A DNA stretch of 64,000 nucleotides from Eubacterium limosum (GCF_000807675.2 NZ_CP019962.1:1426001-1490000), one strand, 5' to 3'. Counted from the stretch's first letter, positions 51,545 through 59,537 are shown. Program-made: numbers and translations. The notes: generated from the sequence alone by a model not told the origin.

Positions 51545-52522
51545 TTAACGGTTATACCAGAAGCCTTTGAACAGGGTGACACCCATATCAAGGAGGAGAC
51601 AAAAAAGAATGACTGCCATAAAGAACAGGTTAAAATAAGTTAAAATGCCTGTGATTACCTCGTTTGACAAGATGGGGGAAGCCCCTGCGATAAAAGCACT
51701 GTTTAAAATCTGTTGGCTGGATAGAAGGACTAAGGTCAGAGCTGCGCTCAGAATATCAGTGACAACGGTGACGATCGCCAGCCTCTTAGTGTACCGACCT
51801 TCGTAGAGCTTAAAACTCTCCCTCGCAATACCGAGGATGGTGAGAGCAACAAAGATATACCACAGTTGGTGAATGAGGTCTACATTAAACACAGGGATAA
51901 AGGGCTGATCCGCACCGAATTTTGCGCAGATAATCTGAGGAGCGGCCAGAAAGATTACACAGAAGATCACAGAAAAAATGATACCGGCAATGGGCTCTCC
52001 CTTTGGAATGACCGATTTCTTTTCTGGAACCGGGGGAAGACTGTCAAGCTCACTGCCGCCAAAATTAAGGGCGATGTTTTTTCGTTCAAAGACCGCGAAA
52101 ATAAAAGTGACTGCGCCAAAAGCAGCGATAAGGCCAGTGATCAGTGTACCGATCCATGAGAAAAGGGTGAAGTACAAAGCTTCACTGCTGTCTGTGAAAA
52201 ATGAGATAAATCCAGAAAGGACAAGCCCGAAGGTCACAGAAGCCAGAACAATGCCAGTAACCATTTTGTATTGGCTGTAATAGGCAGGGCCGATAAGGTG
52301 GTCGCGGCCTTCAGGCATATATCTCATGGCCAGTTCAGACGGGGTTCCCAGCTCGGTGAGAATGACCCGGACATCACGATCTTCTGGCATCAGGCCACCG
52401 CAGCGGGCATCCAGCATATCTTCAATGAGCGAGTGCAGTTCTTTATCAATATCGTTTCGCAGTCGGGCAGGCAGCCGCCTTGTAACCGCGTAGACATACC
52501 GATCAATCAGTTCGTTTTTCAT
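51545..52522 (-). CDS. HAAS-domain membrane protein
   Basis: A 325-residue protein. The first 75 residues (YVYAVTRRLPARLRNDIDKELHSLIEDML ... GTPSELAMRY) form the HAAS signalling/adaptor domain found in Firmicutes next to PadR regulators. The rest has about six TM helices. Start overlaps the padR stop by four bases (ATGA). Partner and regulator form a conserved pair that senses envelope-related signals; exact output unknown. Confidence 0.8.
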   Translation of the reverse strand: MKNELIDRYVYAVTRRLPARLRNDIDKELHSLIEDMLDARCGGLMPEDRDVRVILTELGTPSELAMRYMPEGRDHLIGPAYYSQYKMVTGIVLASVTFGLVLSGFISFFTDSSEALYFTLFSWIGTLITGLIAAFGAVTFIFAVFERKNIALNFGGSELDSLPPVPEKKSVIPKGEPIAGIIFSVIFCVIFLAAPQIICAKFGADQPFIPVFNVDLIHQLWYIFVALTILGIARESFKLYEGRYTKRLAIVTVVTDILSAALTLVLLSSQQILNSAFIAGASPILSNEVITGILTYFNLFFMAVILFCLLLDMGVTLFKGFWYNR

Positions 52523-52860
52523 TTTTCTTCCTCCTCAAAAATCTGGTTTATGCTGTTGACTGTTTTATCCCAATGTTGTTTTAGCTGCTGGCAAATTTCA
52601 TTGCCGAATTCAGTCGTCTGGTAGTACTTTCGTGGCTTTGGTCCGTCTGTCTGCCAGGAGCTTTCGAGAAGCCCCTGGCTTTCGAGGCGTCTGAGCAGCG
52701 GGTAGAGCGTATTTGCCTCTGCCGCAATACCCTTTTCATTGAGTGTATTTACCAGACTGTAGCCGTACATAGGTGTTTTTAGCTGGCTTAGTACACAGAG
52801 AACCAGCGTTCCCCGGCGCAGCTCGGATACCATACTTGATAAAACACTATCCTTATCCAA
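52519..52860 (-). CDS. PadR-family regulator
   Basis: A 113-residue winged-helix regulator: ELRRGTLVLCVLSQLKTPMYGYSLVNTL, then NTLYPLLRRLESQGLLESSW, the PadR HTH pattern, and a C-terminal helix for dimers. It is translationally coupled to the HAAS gene and has palindromes at its promoter (52906-52935), consistent with autorepression. Confidence 0.88.
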   Translation of the reverse strand: MDKDSVLSSMVSELRRGTLVLCVLSQLKTPMYGYSLVNTLNEKGIAAEANTLYPLLRRLESQGLLESSWQTDGPKPRKYYQTTEFGNEICQQLKQHWDKTVNSINQIFEEEEK

Positions 52861-52905
52861 ATGGCAGGCCTCCTTTATTTGTTGTTAATCACATTATAGT
52901 GTGTT

Positions 52906-52935
52906 ACATACAGTATGTCAATACTATACAGTATT
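52906..52935. promoter_or_regulatory. PadR operator candidates
   Basis: ACATAC-A-GTATGT at 52906-52918 is a perfect palindrome and ATACTATACAGTAT lies directly after it. ATGT/ACAT halves are typical of PadR sites. Both are within 75 bases upstream of padR. Confidence 0.6.
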
Positions 52936-52963
52936 TTGTTTGAAAATGTCTGTGAGAAAATGC

Positions 52964-52992
52964 TGGACTTCATGATGGAAATGATTTATAAT
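52964..52992 (+). promoter_or_regulatory. Candidate promoter of the twin RNA copy 1
   Basis: TGGACT at 52964-52969 and TATAAT at 52987-52992 with a 17-base spacer, placing a start near 52999 and a leader of about 210 bases to the terminator. Confidence 0.45.
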
Positions 52993-53046
52993 AAGCGTAG
53001 CATTAATTTCAGTTTATCTGGAAGAAATAAACAAAAAAATAACCGC

Positions 53047-53206
53047 ATTCGAGTCCGAAGGCCTAAAGGAAGTGAAGCCCCCATGGCCGGGGACCGATGA
53101 GTATGTCTGGAAACGGATATGCTTTCCGTGTTTGAGAAGAATGCAGATGATTCCTGAAAATTTTCAGGGGCATATTTCGACACGGGAGAAGTATGCCCTT
53201 TTTTAT
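53047..53206 (+). ncRNA. Candidate regulatory RNA, twin motif copy 1
   Basis: Begins ATTCGAGTCC and keeps the blocks AGGCCTAAAGGAA, CCATGGC, GGACCGATGAGT, GCTTTCCGT and TTTGAGAAGAATGCA, then a terminator (GGGCATA / TATGCCC plus TTTTTT). GTCC can pair with GGAC to close a domain, and CCTAAAGG...CCATGG resembles an 11-nt GAAA-tetraloop receptor; a GAAA hairpin follows (CTG-GAAA-CGG). A stem CCTGAAAATTTTCAGG overlaps the terminator's first strand. The same blocks recur at 56022-56170. No known family could be assigned with confidence. It lies upstream of the formate/nitrite transporter. Confidence 0.65.
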
Positions 53207-53260
53207 TGATTTTTCAAAAAAATGGTTATTTTATCCATGAGCTCCTGCTGCTTTTTGTCA

Positions 53261-53290
53261 TTGAGAACAAAAGGCACTAAGCTATATAAT
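53261..53290 (+). promoter_or_regulatory. Candidate promoter of a small RNA
   Basis: TTGAGA at 53261-53266 and TATAAT at 53285-53290, spacer 18. Confidence 0.5.
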
Positions 53291-53296
53291 CTACCA

Positions 53297-53375
53297 AGTC
53301 AAACGGCCGTCGCATCCTCGGCAGCCGTTTGAATCCTTTGCTGAATGGAGCAGGACCATGCGGTTCTGCTTTTTG
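53297..53375 (+). ncRNA. Candidate small RNA or leader with two hairpins
   Basis: Stem TCAAACGGC / GCCGTTTGA encloses a 16-base loop and is followed by an intrinsic terminator AGCAGGACC / GGTTCTGCT with TTTTTG. It has its own promoter-like sequence and lies between the twin RNA and a separate promoter for the formate/nitrite transporter. No open reading frame. Confidence 0.5.
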
Positions 53376-53505
53376 TGTTTTGATATATAAGTATATTTGA
53401 TATTTAATCAATTATAATCCCTTTGGAAGTAATGTTATAGTAATTTATAGCCATTTTTTATCCTATAAATATAAAAAATAGTCTAAAAAGAATAAAAATT
53501 TACAC
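53376..53505. other. AT-rich intergenic region
   Basis: No gene or clear structure seen between the small RNA and the fnt promoter. Confidence 0.3.
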
Positions 53506-53534
53506 TTTAACAAAGTTTAAAGCTATGATATAAT
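53506..53534 (+). promoter_or_regulatory. Promoter of the formate/nitrite transporter gene
   Basis: TTTAAC at 53506-53511 and TATAAT at 53529-53534 with a 17-base spacer, 30 bases before the start codon. Confidence 0.5.
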
Positions 53535-53564
53535 TTTGGAATAAACATTCAGGAGGTGTGTGAA

Positions 53565-54341
53565 ATGAATGGTTTTCTTTCTCCGGCGGAGATTGGAGAT
53601 GTGTGGGTTGGGAATGGTGTAAAAAAGGCCTCCCTTTCCATCGGTAAAATGCTGCTTCTCGGCATTTTTGCGGGTGTTTTTATTGGTTTTGGCGCCCATG
53701 GTTTTTTGCTGGCGACAGGCATTGGTAAAGGCGCTTTAGGTGAGGCCATGATTGCTAAGTTTATCGGCGCTTCGGTTTTCCCGGCAGGCCTGATGATGGT
53801 AATATTATGCGGTGCGGAGCTGTTTACGGGCAATAACCTGATGACACTGGCCCTGATGGATAAAAAAATTACCATCAAGGGAATGCTGACGAACTGGGTG
53901 ATTGTTTATATAGGAAATTTAATCGGATCAATCCTGTTGGCTTTTGTTTTGGCTAAAAGCGGCCTTTATGCAGATGCAGTGCTGGACAAAGCGATGGCCG
54001 TTGCACAGGCAAAGGTTGGGATGCCTTTTTCAGCAGCGCTTATCCGCGGTATTCTATGTAATATGCTGGTTGTTTTAGCATGCTGGATGCAGGCCGGGGC
54101 AAAGGATATGATCGGTAAAATTTTTGCGATTTGGTTTCCGATTATGCTTTTTGTTTTTGCAGGATTTGAACATAGTGTTGCCAATATGACCTATATTCCT
54201 CTTGGGATTTTCCTGGGTGCGGATGTCAGCTGGGGACAGATGTTTGTGAATAATCTGCTGCCTGTCACAATCGGCAATATTATCGGCGGTGCCATAATCG
54301 TGCCTTGTGTTTACTATTATGCATATATTTACAAAAAATAA
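53565..54341 (+). CDS. Formate/nitrite transporter (FNT) family channel
   Basis: A 258-residue membrane protein with six helices. FNT features are visible: GAHGFLLATGIGKGAL, GAELFTGNNLMTLALMDKKI (the P-loop region between helices 2 and 3 that forms part of the pore) and GFEHSVANMTYIPLGIF (helix 5 with the conserved His). FNT pentamers pass formate, nitrite, hydrosulfide or acetate. In an acetogen-like host, formate is the expected substrate. The ATG at 53565 has AGGAGG eight bases upstream; an earlier GTG is inside that site. Ends with its own terminator. Confidence 0.9.
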   Translation: MNGFLSPAEIGDVWVGNGVKKASLSIGKMLLLGIFAGVFIGFGAHGFLLATGIGKGALGEAMIAKFIGASVFPAGLMMVILCGAELFTGNNLMTLALMDKKITIKGMLTNWVIVYIGNLIGSILLAFVLAKSGLYADAVLDKAMAVAQAKVGMPFSAALIRGILCNMLVVLACWMQAGAKDMIGKIFAIWFPIMLFVFAGFEHSVANMTYIPLGIFLGADVSWGQMFVNNLLPVTIGNIIGGAIIVPCVYYYAYIYKK

Positions 54342-54373
54342 AGAGTGAACGAGTGAATGGAAATAATGATAAA

Positions 54374-54404
54374 GTACCCTTTTATATATGAAAGGGTCTT
54401 TTTT
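54374..54404 (+). terminator. Terminator of the FNT gene
   Basis: GTACCCTTT pairs with AAAGGGTC around TATATATG, followed by TTTTTTAT. Confidence 0.7.
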
Positions 54405-54490
54405 ATATAAATTTAAGAGCGGCTTATGAGTTCAGATCTATTTGTGCTATAATGAATAAGAAAATTTAAATGTTTACAGGAGAAATGAAA

Positions 54491-55027
54491 ATGCTGATTG
54501 GAAAAAACATAACCATTGGGATTACGGCGTGTACGCCGGTTGACCAGATTACTGGACTTATCCGGATGCTGCGAAATGAAAAAGCAGAGGTAAAGGTGAT
54601 ATTAACCCCGAATGCCCTTAATTTTATTACACCGCTTCCACTGCGGCGCGCGTCGGGGAATCCTGTTGAAATCGACCAGTTTGAGGAACCAAAGGTATGG
54701 GATCCTGAGCACAAAACCTCCGACCAGTCTGATTTGCTGCTGATCGCTCCAGCCTCCGCCAATACTATCGGCAAAGCAGCCAATGGCATAGCGGACAATT
54801 TACTGACGACGACTATTCTTTCCACCACAGCGCCCATTGTGTTTGCAAATAATATCAATCCGATGATGTATAGCAAGCCCAGCGTGCAGCGGAATATCCA
54901 GACTTTGAAGGAAGATGGCTGTATTTTTGTTGAAAACGGGGAGGGCAGAGCGCCTAACCGTATGCCTTCTAATGATCAGATTTTCCAGACGATCATCAAG
55001 GTATTGGAGAAAATGACAGAAGTTTAG
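54491..55027 (+). CDS. Flavoprotein of the HFCD/PPC-decarboxylase family
   Basis: A 178-residue Rossmann-type flavoprotein: TIGITACTPVDQITGLIRML at the start (FMN phosphate loop), then APASANTIGKAANGIADNLL, the PASANT motif of homo-oligomeric flavin decarboxylases, and NPMMYSKPSVQRNI equivalent to the substrate clamp. Related to CoaC, EpiD and dipicolinate synthase subunit B; which one is unclear, and it lacks a CoaB domain. ATG at 54491 has AGGAG eight bases upstream. A TATAAT at 54448-54453 may be its promoter. Possible oxidative decarboxylase of a thiol or amino-acid-derived compound. Confidence 0.75.
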   Translation: MLIGKNITIGITACTPVDQITGLIRMLRNEKAEVKVILTPNALNFITPLPLRRASGNPVEIDQFEEPKVWDPEHKTSDQSDLLLIAPASANTIGKAANGIADNLLTTTILSTTAPIVFANNINPMMYSKPSVQRNIQTLKEDGCIFVENGEGRAPNRMPSNDQIFQTIIKVLEKMTEV

Positions 55028-55169
55028 AAAATGGAAAACGTAGGGTAAAAAATTGTTTTTAGTGGAAACTGTATGGACAATTTTTAAAAAAAGCGATAAA
55101 ATGTAAAAGTAAATGTTTTCAGAATCAACTAAAGAAATGATCCGGTAAAACAGGAAATGCGGTGAAATT

Positions 55170-56009
55170 ATGAATGGATTAGTAAATTGGGCAGCAATTT
55201 CAGAATTAAGCCATCCAGCAGCTAAGGCAGGCCCCATGGATAGTGATCCTGCTAAAATGTGGGGGTCGGTTGCGCAAATGTATAATAAAATGGCGCAGCT
55301 GGAAAGAGAGTATACACAGAATCAGCTGGACGCTTTGATTATTACAAAGGAAGATACAGTATTGGACGTGGGTTGTGGACCTGGCAGGCTCTCAGTACCG
55401 ATCGCCGGTATGGCGAAAAGTGTCACGAGCCTGGATGTGGCGCAGCAAATGCTGGAAAAGTGCCAGGAAAACGCTGACGCTGCCGGTGTGTCAAATCTGA
55501 CCACCAGGCTTTTGAATTGGGATGATGTAAAGCCCGGTGAGAATATCGAAAAGCATGATATTGTCATCGCGTCACGGACAACAGCCCTCGCTGACCTTAT
55601 CAAGCTGAATGCATTGGCAAATAAATATGTCTTTATTCTTTGCTGGGCCAAAAACCCCAGCTTGAAGCATGTGCACGATGCTTTGTTTTACGGTGTGGAT
55701 GATGCGCTGAAGCCGATACCTCCAATGAACCGTTTGCTTGGATATAATGTGAATTTTAATCTGCTCTACGATATGGGCGTAAACCCAAACGTTAAAATTG
55801 TGACAGATGGCTTTCACTGCGATTACGAAAGCCGGGAAGCAGCGTACAATGATTTGAGAACCCTGCATCCAGTACCGGAAGACCGGGAAGAAGTTTTCAG
55901 GAAAAACGTGGATGAGTGGCTTACGGATTTACCGGGAGGCGGCGTCTCTTTCAGGCGTGAGACTGAAACCTATGTCATGTGGTGGAAACCGGGAAAACTG
56001 GAGCTGTAA
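55170..56009 (+). CDS. Class I SAM-dependent methyltransferase near the type II importer
   Basis: A 279-residue methyltransferase with motif I VLDVGCGPGRLSVPIAG near residue 65, the acidic SLDVAQQML strand and WDDV. A helical N-terminal arm (about 1-45) and a large C-terminal insertion (about 165-279) are unusual. Substrate unknown. Similar methyltransferases are often found with FecCD-type importers of anaerobes, so handling of an imported cofactor or metallophore is possible. It is followed by the twin RNA copy 2 and then the importer operon. Confidence 0.8.
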   Translation: MNGLVNWAAISELSHPAAKAGPMDSDPAKMWGSVAQMYNKMAQLEREYTQNQLDALIITKEDTVLDVGCGPGRLSVPIAGMAKSVTSLDVAQQMLEKCQENADAAGVSNLTTRLLNWDDVKPGENIEKHDIVIASRTTALADLIKLNALANKYVFILCWAKNPSLKHVHDALFYGVDDALKPIPPMNRLLGYNVNFNLLYDMGVNPNVKIVTDGFHCDYESREAAYNDLRTLHPVPEDREEVFRKNVDEWLTDLPGGGVSFRRETETYVMWWKPGKLEL

Positions 56010-56021
56010 AATTAAATATGC

Positions 56022-56170
56022 ATTCGAGTCCACAGGCCTAAAGGAAATCCCATGGCTGCGGACCGATGAGTGTAGGGGGAAACGCCTGCGCTTTCCGTAT
56101 TTGAGAAGAATGCAATTGAGCTGTTTGATACCAAACGGGCATATTCTTAAACGGAGTATGCCCTTTTTTA
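56022..56170 (+). ncRNA. Candidate regulatory RNA, twin motif copy 2
   Basis: Same order as copy 1: ATTCGAGTCC, AGGCCTAAAGGAA, CCATGGC, GGACCGATGAGT, a GGAAAC loop, GCTTTCCGT, TTTGAGAAGAATGCA, then GGGCATA / TATGCCC terminator with TTTTTTAT. A hairpin CTGTTTG / CAAACGG overlaps the first bases of the terminator, as in copy 1, so terminator and anti-terminator states are possible. It starts 13 bases after the methyltransferase and ends 36 bases before the importer's binding-protein gene. Confidence 0.65.
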
Positions 56171-56205
56171 TATATAAAATATAGGGAAAGAAGGAGATGT
56201 GAGAA

Positions 56206-57303
56206 ATGAAAAAATTTAAAAAAGCCCTATCTGTGCTGTTAGTGCTGGTGCTTCTCAGCTTTACTGCAGCTGGCTGTTCACAAAACAACGGTGACACAGC
56301 GAAGTCAGACAATGCGGCGGGTGACCGCACCATTACTGATATGTCGGGTGTTGATGTAACGGTTCCGGCAGAAGTGAAATCGGTCATTAACCTTTGGCCA
56401 TCCAGCAACCAGATTATGATTACGCTGGGAGCGCAGGATAAGCAGACTGCCTACATGGCTACCCTGCAGAAGCCAAGCTTTATCTGGATGCAGATCGTTA
56501 ATCCAGCCATTATGGAAAAACAGACAGTCGGCGGAAATGGCGACGTGACTGCTGAAGAGCTGTTAAACCTGAAACCGGATCTGGTTATTACCTCTAGCGA
56601 TGAGGACGCCGAAGCTTACCGCGCTGCCGGCCTTAACGCTGCTTGTATGATGTTCAATAATTATGACGGTTTAAAAGAATCTGTCTTAAAAACCGGTGAA
56701 GCACTGGGAACCAGCGAAAAGGAACGGGCGGACAAGTACGTTGAGTATCTGGAAAAGAACATTAAGCTGGTTCAGGACCGCTTAAAAGATGTAAAAGATG
56801 AAGACAAACCTGTTGTACACTATGTCGATGGACAGAGCGGCACCAGTCCCTACAAAACAACTGGAAATGGTACAATGCAGGAAGAATGGCTGACCATGGC
56901 TGGCGGCAAATTATCTACAGATGGGATTCTTCAGGGAATGAGCAAGGAAATTACACCGGAGCAGTTCCTGAGCATTAATCCGGATGTGATCATTGTTGGC
57001 GGAACTGGACAGGCAGATGCCTATGATGCCCTGATGAGCGACGCGTCACTGGCAAACCTGAAAGCGGTTCAGGACGGTAAGGTTTACCGCAACCCGCAGG
57101 GGACCTTCCAGTGGGACCGTTTTGGTTCAGAGTCTGCGTTGCAGGTACTTTGGGTGGCTAAAACCTTATACCCTGATAAATTCGAAGATATTGACATGAA
57201 AAAGGAAACCATTTCCTTCTACAAAGATTATTTAGGCTATGATCTTTCAGATGAATACGCGGATGCGATCTTAGCTGGCAAAAATGCTCCGGATGGGCGC
57301 TAA
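56206..57303 (+). CDS. Type II ABC importer substrate-binding lipoprotein
   Basis: A 365-residue lipoprotein: lipobox TAAGC near residue 25, then a class III binding fold with RTITDMSGVDVTVPAEVKSV, LNLKPDLVITSSDEDAEAYR and GQADAYDALM. This is the FepB/BtuF/MolA superfamily, which carries siderophores, cobamides, haem or molybdate/tungstate. Without a B12 riboswitch but with the twin RNA upstream, the ligand is open. SD GAAGGAGATG. Followed by a terminator at 57351-57378 then the permease gene. Confidence 0.85.
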   Translation: MKKFKKALSVLLVLVLLSFTAAGCSQNNGDTAKSDNAAGDRTITDMSGVDVTVPAEVKSVINLWPSSNQIMITLGAQDKQTAYMATLQKPSFIWMQIVNPAIMEKQTVGGNGDVTAEELLNLKPDLVITSSDEDAEAYRAAGLNAACMMFNNYDGLKESVLKTGEALGTSEKERADKYVEYLEKNIKLVQDRLKDVKDEDKPVVHYVDGQSGTSPYKTTGNGTMQEEWLTMAGGKLSTDGILQGMSKEITPEQFLSINPDVIIVGGTGQADAYDALMSDASLANLKAVQDGKVYRNPQGTFQWDRFGSESALQVLWVAKTLYPDKFEDIDMKKETISFYKDYLGYDLSDEYADAILAGKNAPDGR

Positions 57304-57350
57304 GCCGGATTAAGGGGCATAAAGAAATAATGTGAAAGAATAAACAGTCA

Positions 57351-57378
57351 AAGCCGCCGAGTGCTCGGCGGCTTTTTT
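57351..57378 (+). terminator. Terminator between the binding protein and permease genes
   Basis: AAGCCGCCGA / TCGGCGGCTT stem with TTTTTT. It would reduce permease and ATPase relative to the binding protein. Confidence 0.75.
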
Positions 57379-57400
57379 GAAAATAAAAGGACAAAATTGT

Positions 57401-58447
57401 ATGGCGAGAGATATAAAAGAAAACAAGGTGAAAAATCCAGAAGACAGGCCATTGGGTTTAGTTTTGGCACTGGCAGCGATTATTGTTATTGCGCTTATTT
57501 TAACAGCGCTGTGTGTGGGGCGTTATCATGTACCGGTAGTACAGGCTGTCAAAATATTGCTGTCCCAGATATTCCCCATCACACCAACCTGGGATAAGAC
57601 AATGTATGATGTTATTATCAACCTGCGGCTCCCGCGTGTGCTGGCTGCTGTTTTGGTCGGCGGTTCCCTGGCATTGGCCGGGGCCACCTATCAGGGGATG
57701 TTTAAAAACCCTCTGGTATCGCCAGATCTTCTGGGGGTTTCCGCTGGAGCCTGTGTGGGTGCGGCTGTTGCAATCCTGATGAGTCTGGGGAGTGGAATGA
57801 CACAGGTGCTGGCCTTTGCGGGCGGTCTTTTAACAGTGTTTGTCACCACCTCCATTCCTAAGCTGATGCACCGTAATTCAACCCTGATGCTGGTACTGGC
57901 TGGTGTGATTGTAGGCGGATTTATGAATTCGATCATTGGTCTGACAAAATACATCGCAGATACGGATACTCAGCTGCCTGATATGACCTACTGGCAGCTG
58001 GGGAGCATCGCGAAGGTTACCTATCCCACGCTTATGGCCATTGCGCCGATTATGATCATCAGCGGCGCAGTGCTTATTATCATGCGGTGGCGAATTAATA
58101 TTTTATCTCTCGGGGATAATGAGGCGCGGTCTCTGGGCGTTAATCTGCGCTTTGAGAGAGGGATTGCCATCATCTGCTCTACTGTGCTGACAGCCTCGGC
58201 AGTGTGTATGAGCGGAACCATCGGGTGGATCGGACTCGTTATGCCACACCTTGGAAGAATGGTGGTGGGCAGCAACAACGTACGGCTGCTGCCGGTTACC
58301 ACACTGCTCAGCGCCGGATTTCTGATCATCATTGATACCCTGGCCCGGACGCTTACCGGCGGGGAGCTTCCACTTGGTATTTTAACCGGCTTTATCGGAG
58401 CGCCCTTCTTTACCTGGGTATTGATCAAACAAAGGATGAGTGCGTGA
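57401..58447 (+). CDS. FecCD-family permease of the second type II importer
   Basis: A 348-residue permease with about ten helices. FecCD segments: RLPRVLAAVLVGGSLALAG, FKNPLVSPDLLGVSAGACVG and SGTIGWIGLVMPHLGRM. The ATG at 57401 has AAAGGA ten bases upstream; a TTG 24 bases earlier is within the terminator. Works with the binding protein upstream and the ATPase that starts one base after its stop. Confidence 0.88.
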   Translation: MARDIKENKVKNPEDRPLGLVLALAAIIVIALILTALCVGRYHVPVVQAVKILLSQIFPITPTWDKTMYDVIINLRLPRVLAAVLVGGSLALAGATYQGMFKNPLVSPDLLGVSAGACVGAAVAILMSLGSGMTQVLAFAGGLLTVFVTTSIPKLMHRNSTLMLVLAGVIVGGFMNSIIGLTKYIADTDTQLPDMTYWQLGSIAKVTYPTLMAIAPIMIISGAVLIIMRWRINILSLGDNEARSLGVNLRFERGIAIICSTVLTASAVCMSGTIGWIGLVMPHLGRMVVGSNNVRLLPVTTLLSAGFLIIIDTLARTLTGGELPLGILTGFIGAPFFTWVLIKQRMSA

Positions 58448-58448
58448 T

Positions 58449-59228
58449 ATGGCATTACTGGAAGTGAAAAAAGCAGGCTTCTCCTATCCCACAAGGGAAA
58501 ATGTTTTTACCGATATTTCATTCACACTGGAAAAGGGAGAGATTTTTACCATCCTTGGCCCAAACGGAGCGGGCAAGTCAACGCTCCTTAATTCCCTGGC
58601 AAATTTGACGCCTCTGACAACCGGTGAGATATTGGTGGACGGTGTGCGTCTGGATAAAATGAGCTCCAGGGAAACAGCCTTTAAAATTGCTTATGTCCCC
58701 CAGACTACGGAAATAACCTACGGCTACTCTGTCAGGGACTATATTGCTATGGGAAGGGCCGCGCATGTGGGAATGCTGGTGACGCCAAAGAAAAAAGATT
58801 ACGAAATTGTAGATGAAACCATTGCGCTGCTCGGCATTGAACACCTCGCGCACCGTCTCTGTACTCAGATCAGCGGTGGTGAAAAGCAGCAGGCATGTAT
58901 CGCCAGAGCCATCGTCCAGCAGCCGGAAATTATTCTTTTTGATGAACCGACCTCCGCGCTGGACTACGGCAATCAATTGAATATTATGCGGCTCATTAAA
59001 AAACTGTGCGGCCGTGATTACGCAGTTATCATGACAACCCATAATCCGGACCAGCCGATTTTGCTGGAAGGGAAGGCAGGCATCCTGGACCGAGACGGGC
59101 ACATGATAACAGGCACAGTAGGCGATATATTGAGTGAAGAAACTCTGAGTGCCGTATACCGCACAGCCCTGCACCTGGTCTATGTGGAGGAGGCAGAGCG
59201 GATGGCATGTATTGCGGCCAAGATTTAA
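58449..59228 (+). CDS. ATPase of the second type II importer
   Basis: A 259-residue ABC ATPase: Walker A GPNGAGKSTL, Q-loop YVPQTTE, signature ISGGEKQQACIARAI, Walker B ILFDEPTSALD and switch TTHNPDQP. Start at 58449 (an in-frame GTG overlaps the permease). Energises the FecCD importer. No further gene in the operon; a promoter for a separate RNA begins just after its stop. Confidence 0.9.
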   Translation: MALLEVKKAGFSYPTRENVFTDISFTLEKGEIFTILGPNGAGKSTLLNSLANLTPLTTGEILVDGVRLDKMSSRETAFKIAYVPQTTEITYGYSVRDYIAMGRAAHVGMLVTPKKKDYEIVDETIALLGIEHLAHRLCTQISGGEKQQACIARAIVQQPEIILFDEPTSALDYGNQLNIMRLIKKLCGRDYAVIMTTHNPDQPILLEGKAGILDRDGHMITGTVGDILSEETLSAVYRTALHLVYVEEAERMACIAAKI

Positions 59229-59234
59229 GGCGTT

Positions 59235-59263
59235 TTGACAAGAAACGGCCCAGATGTTATAAT
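59235..59263 (+). promoter_or_regulatory. Consensus sigma-A promoter for the RNA at 59270
   Basis: TTGACA (59235-59240), a 17-base spacer and TATAAT (59258-59263): a full consensus match, unusual in this window, and no start codon with a good ribosome-binding site follows. Confidence 0.75.
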
Positions 59264-59269
59264 TTAGAA

Positions 59270-59537
59270 AAATGATTGAAAGAGGTGTGTTGATGTCGGT
59301 TTTGTCTGTTTACAGGGTTCTCAACTAAATACAGTTGAAAGGGTACAGCGATGATGGGGGTGGACTCCTTTGTTTTGCTGACCTTTTTAGAAACATACCA
59401 GACAGACTGCTTCAACTTATCGAATCTCATGGCGGTGCAACGGCTTTTGCGGTTGTACGGCTTTATATTTGATCTATACTGCCCGCAGGAGCATTCTGCA
59501 CCTTTATAGGTGTGGTGTGTTGGCCGCGGGCTTTTTG
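59270..59537 (+). ncRNA. Probable structured non-coding RNA of about 270 bases
   Basis: Several local stems are visible: TCAACT / AGTTGA, GGTACAGC / GCTGACC (imperfect), GTGCAAC / GTTGTAC, GCACC / GGTGT, and a final GCCCGC / GCGGGC closed by TTTTT. No credible reading frame exists on the plus strand. The consensus promoter and terminator suggest an abundant RNA. It does not show 6S, tmRNA, RNase P or SRP RNA landmarks. The raiA-motif RNA of Firmicutes is a family to test. Identity not established. Confidence 0.55.

Noticed and set aside
53047-53150. Twin RNA as a hammerhead ribozyme
   Set aside because: CCGATGAG followed by GGAAAC looks similar, but the core needs CUGANGA and CGAAA plus an NUH cleavage site; these are absent in both copies.
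53047-53206. Twin RNA as a c-di-GMP-I (GEMM) riboswitch
   Set aside because: GGCCTAAA, ATGGC and CCGA recall GEMM, but the 5' GCAAA strand, the preceding GAAA hairpin and the GCAAAGCC block are missing; the order of receptor and tetraloop is reversed.
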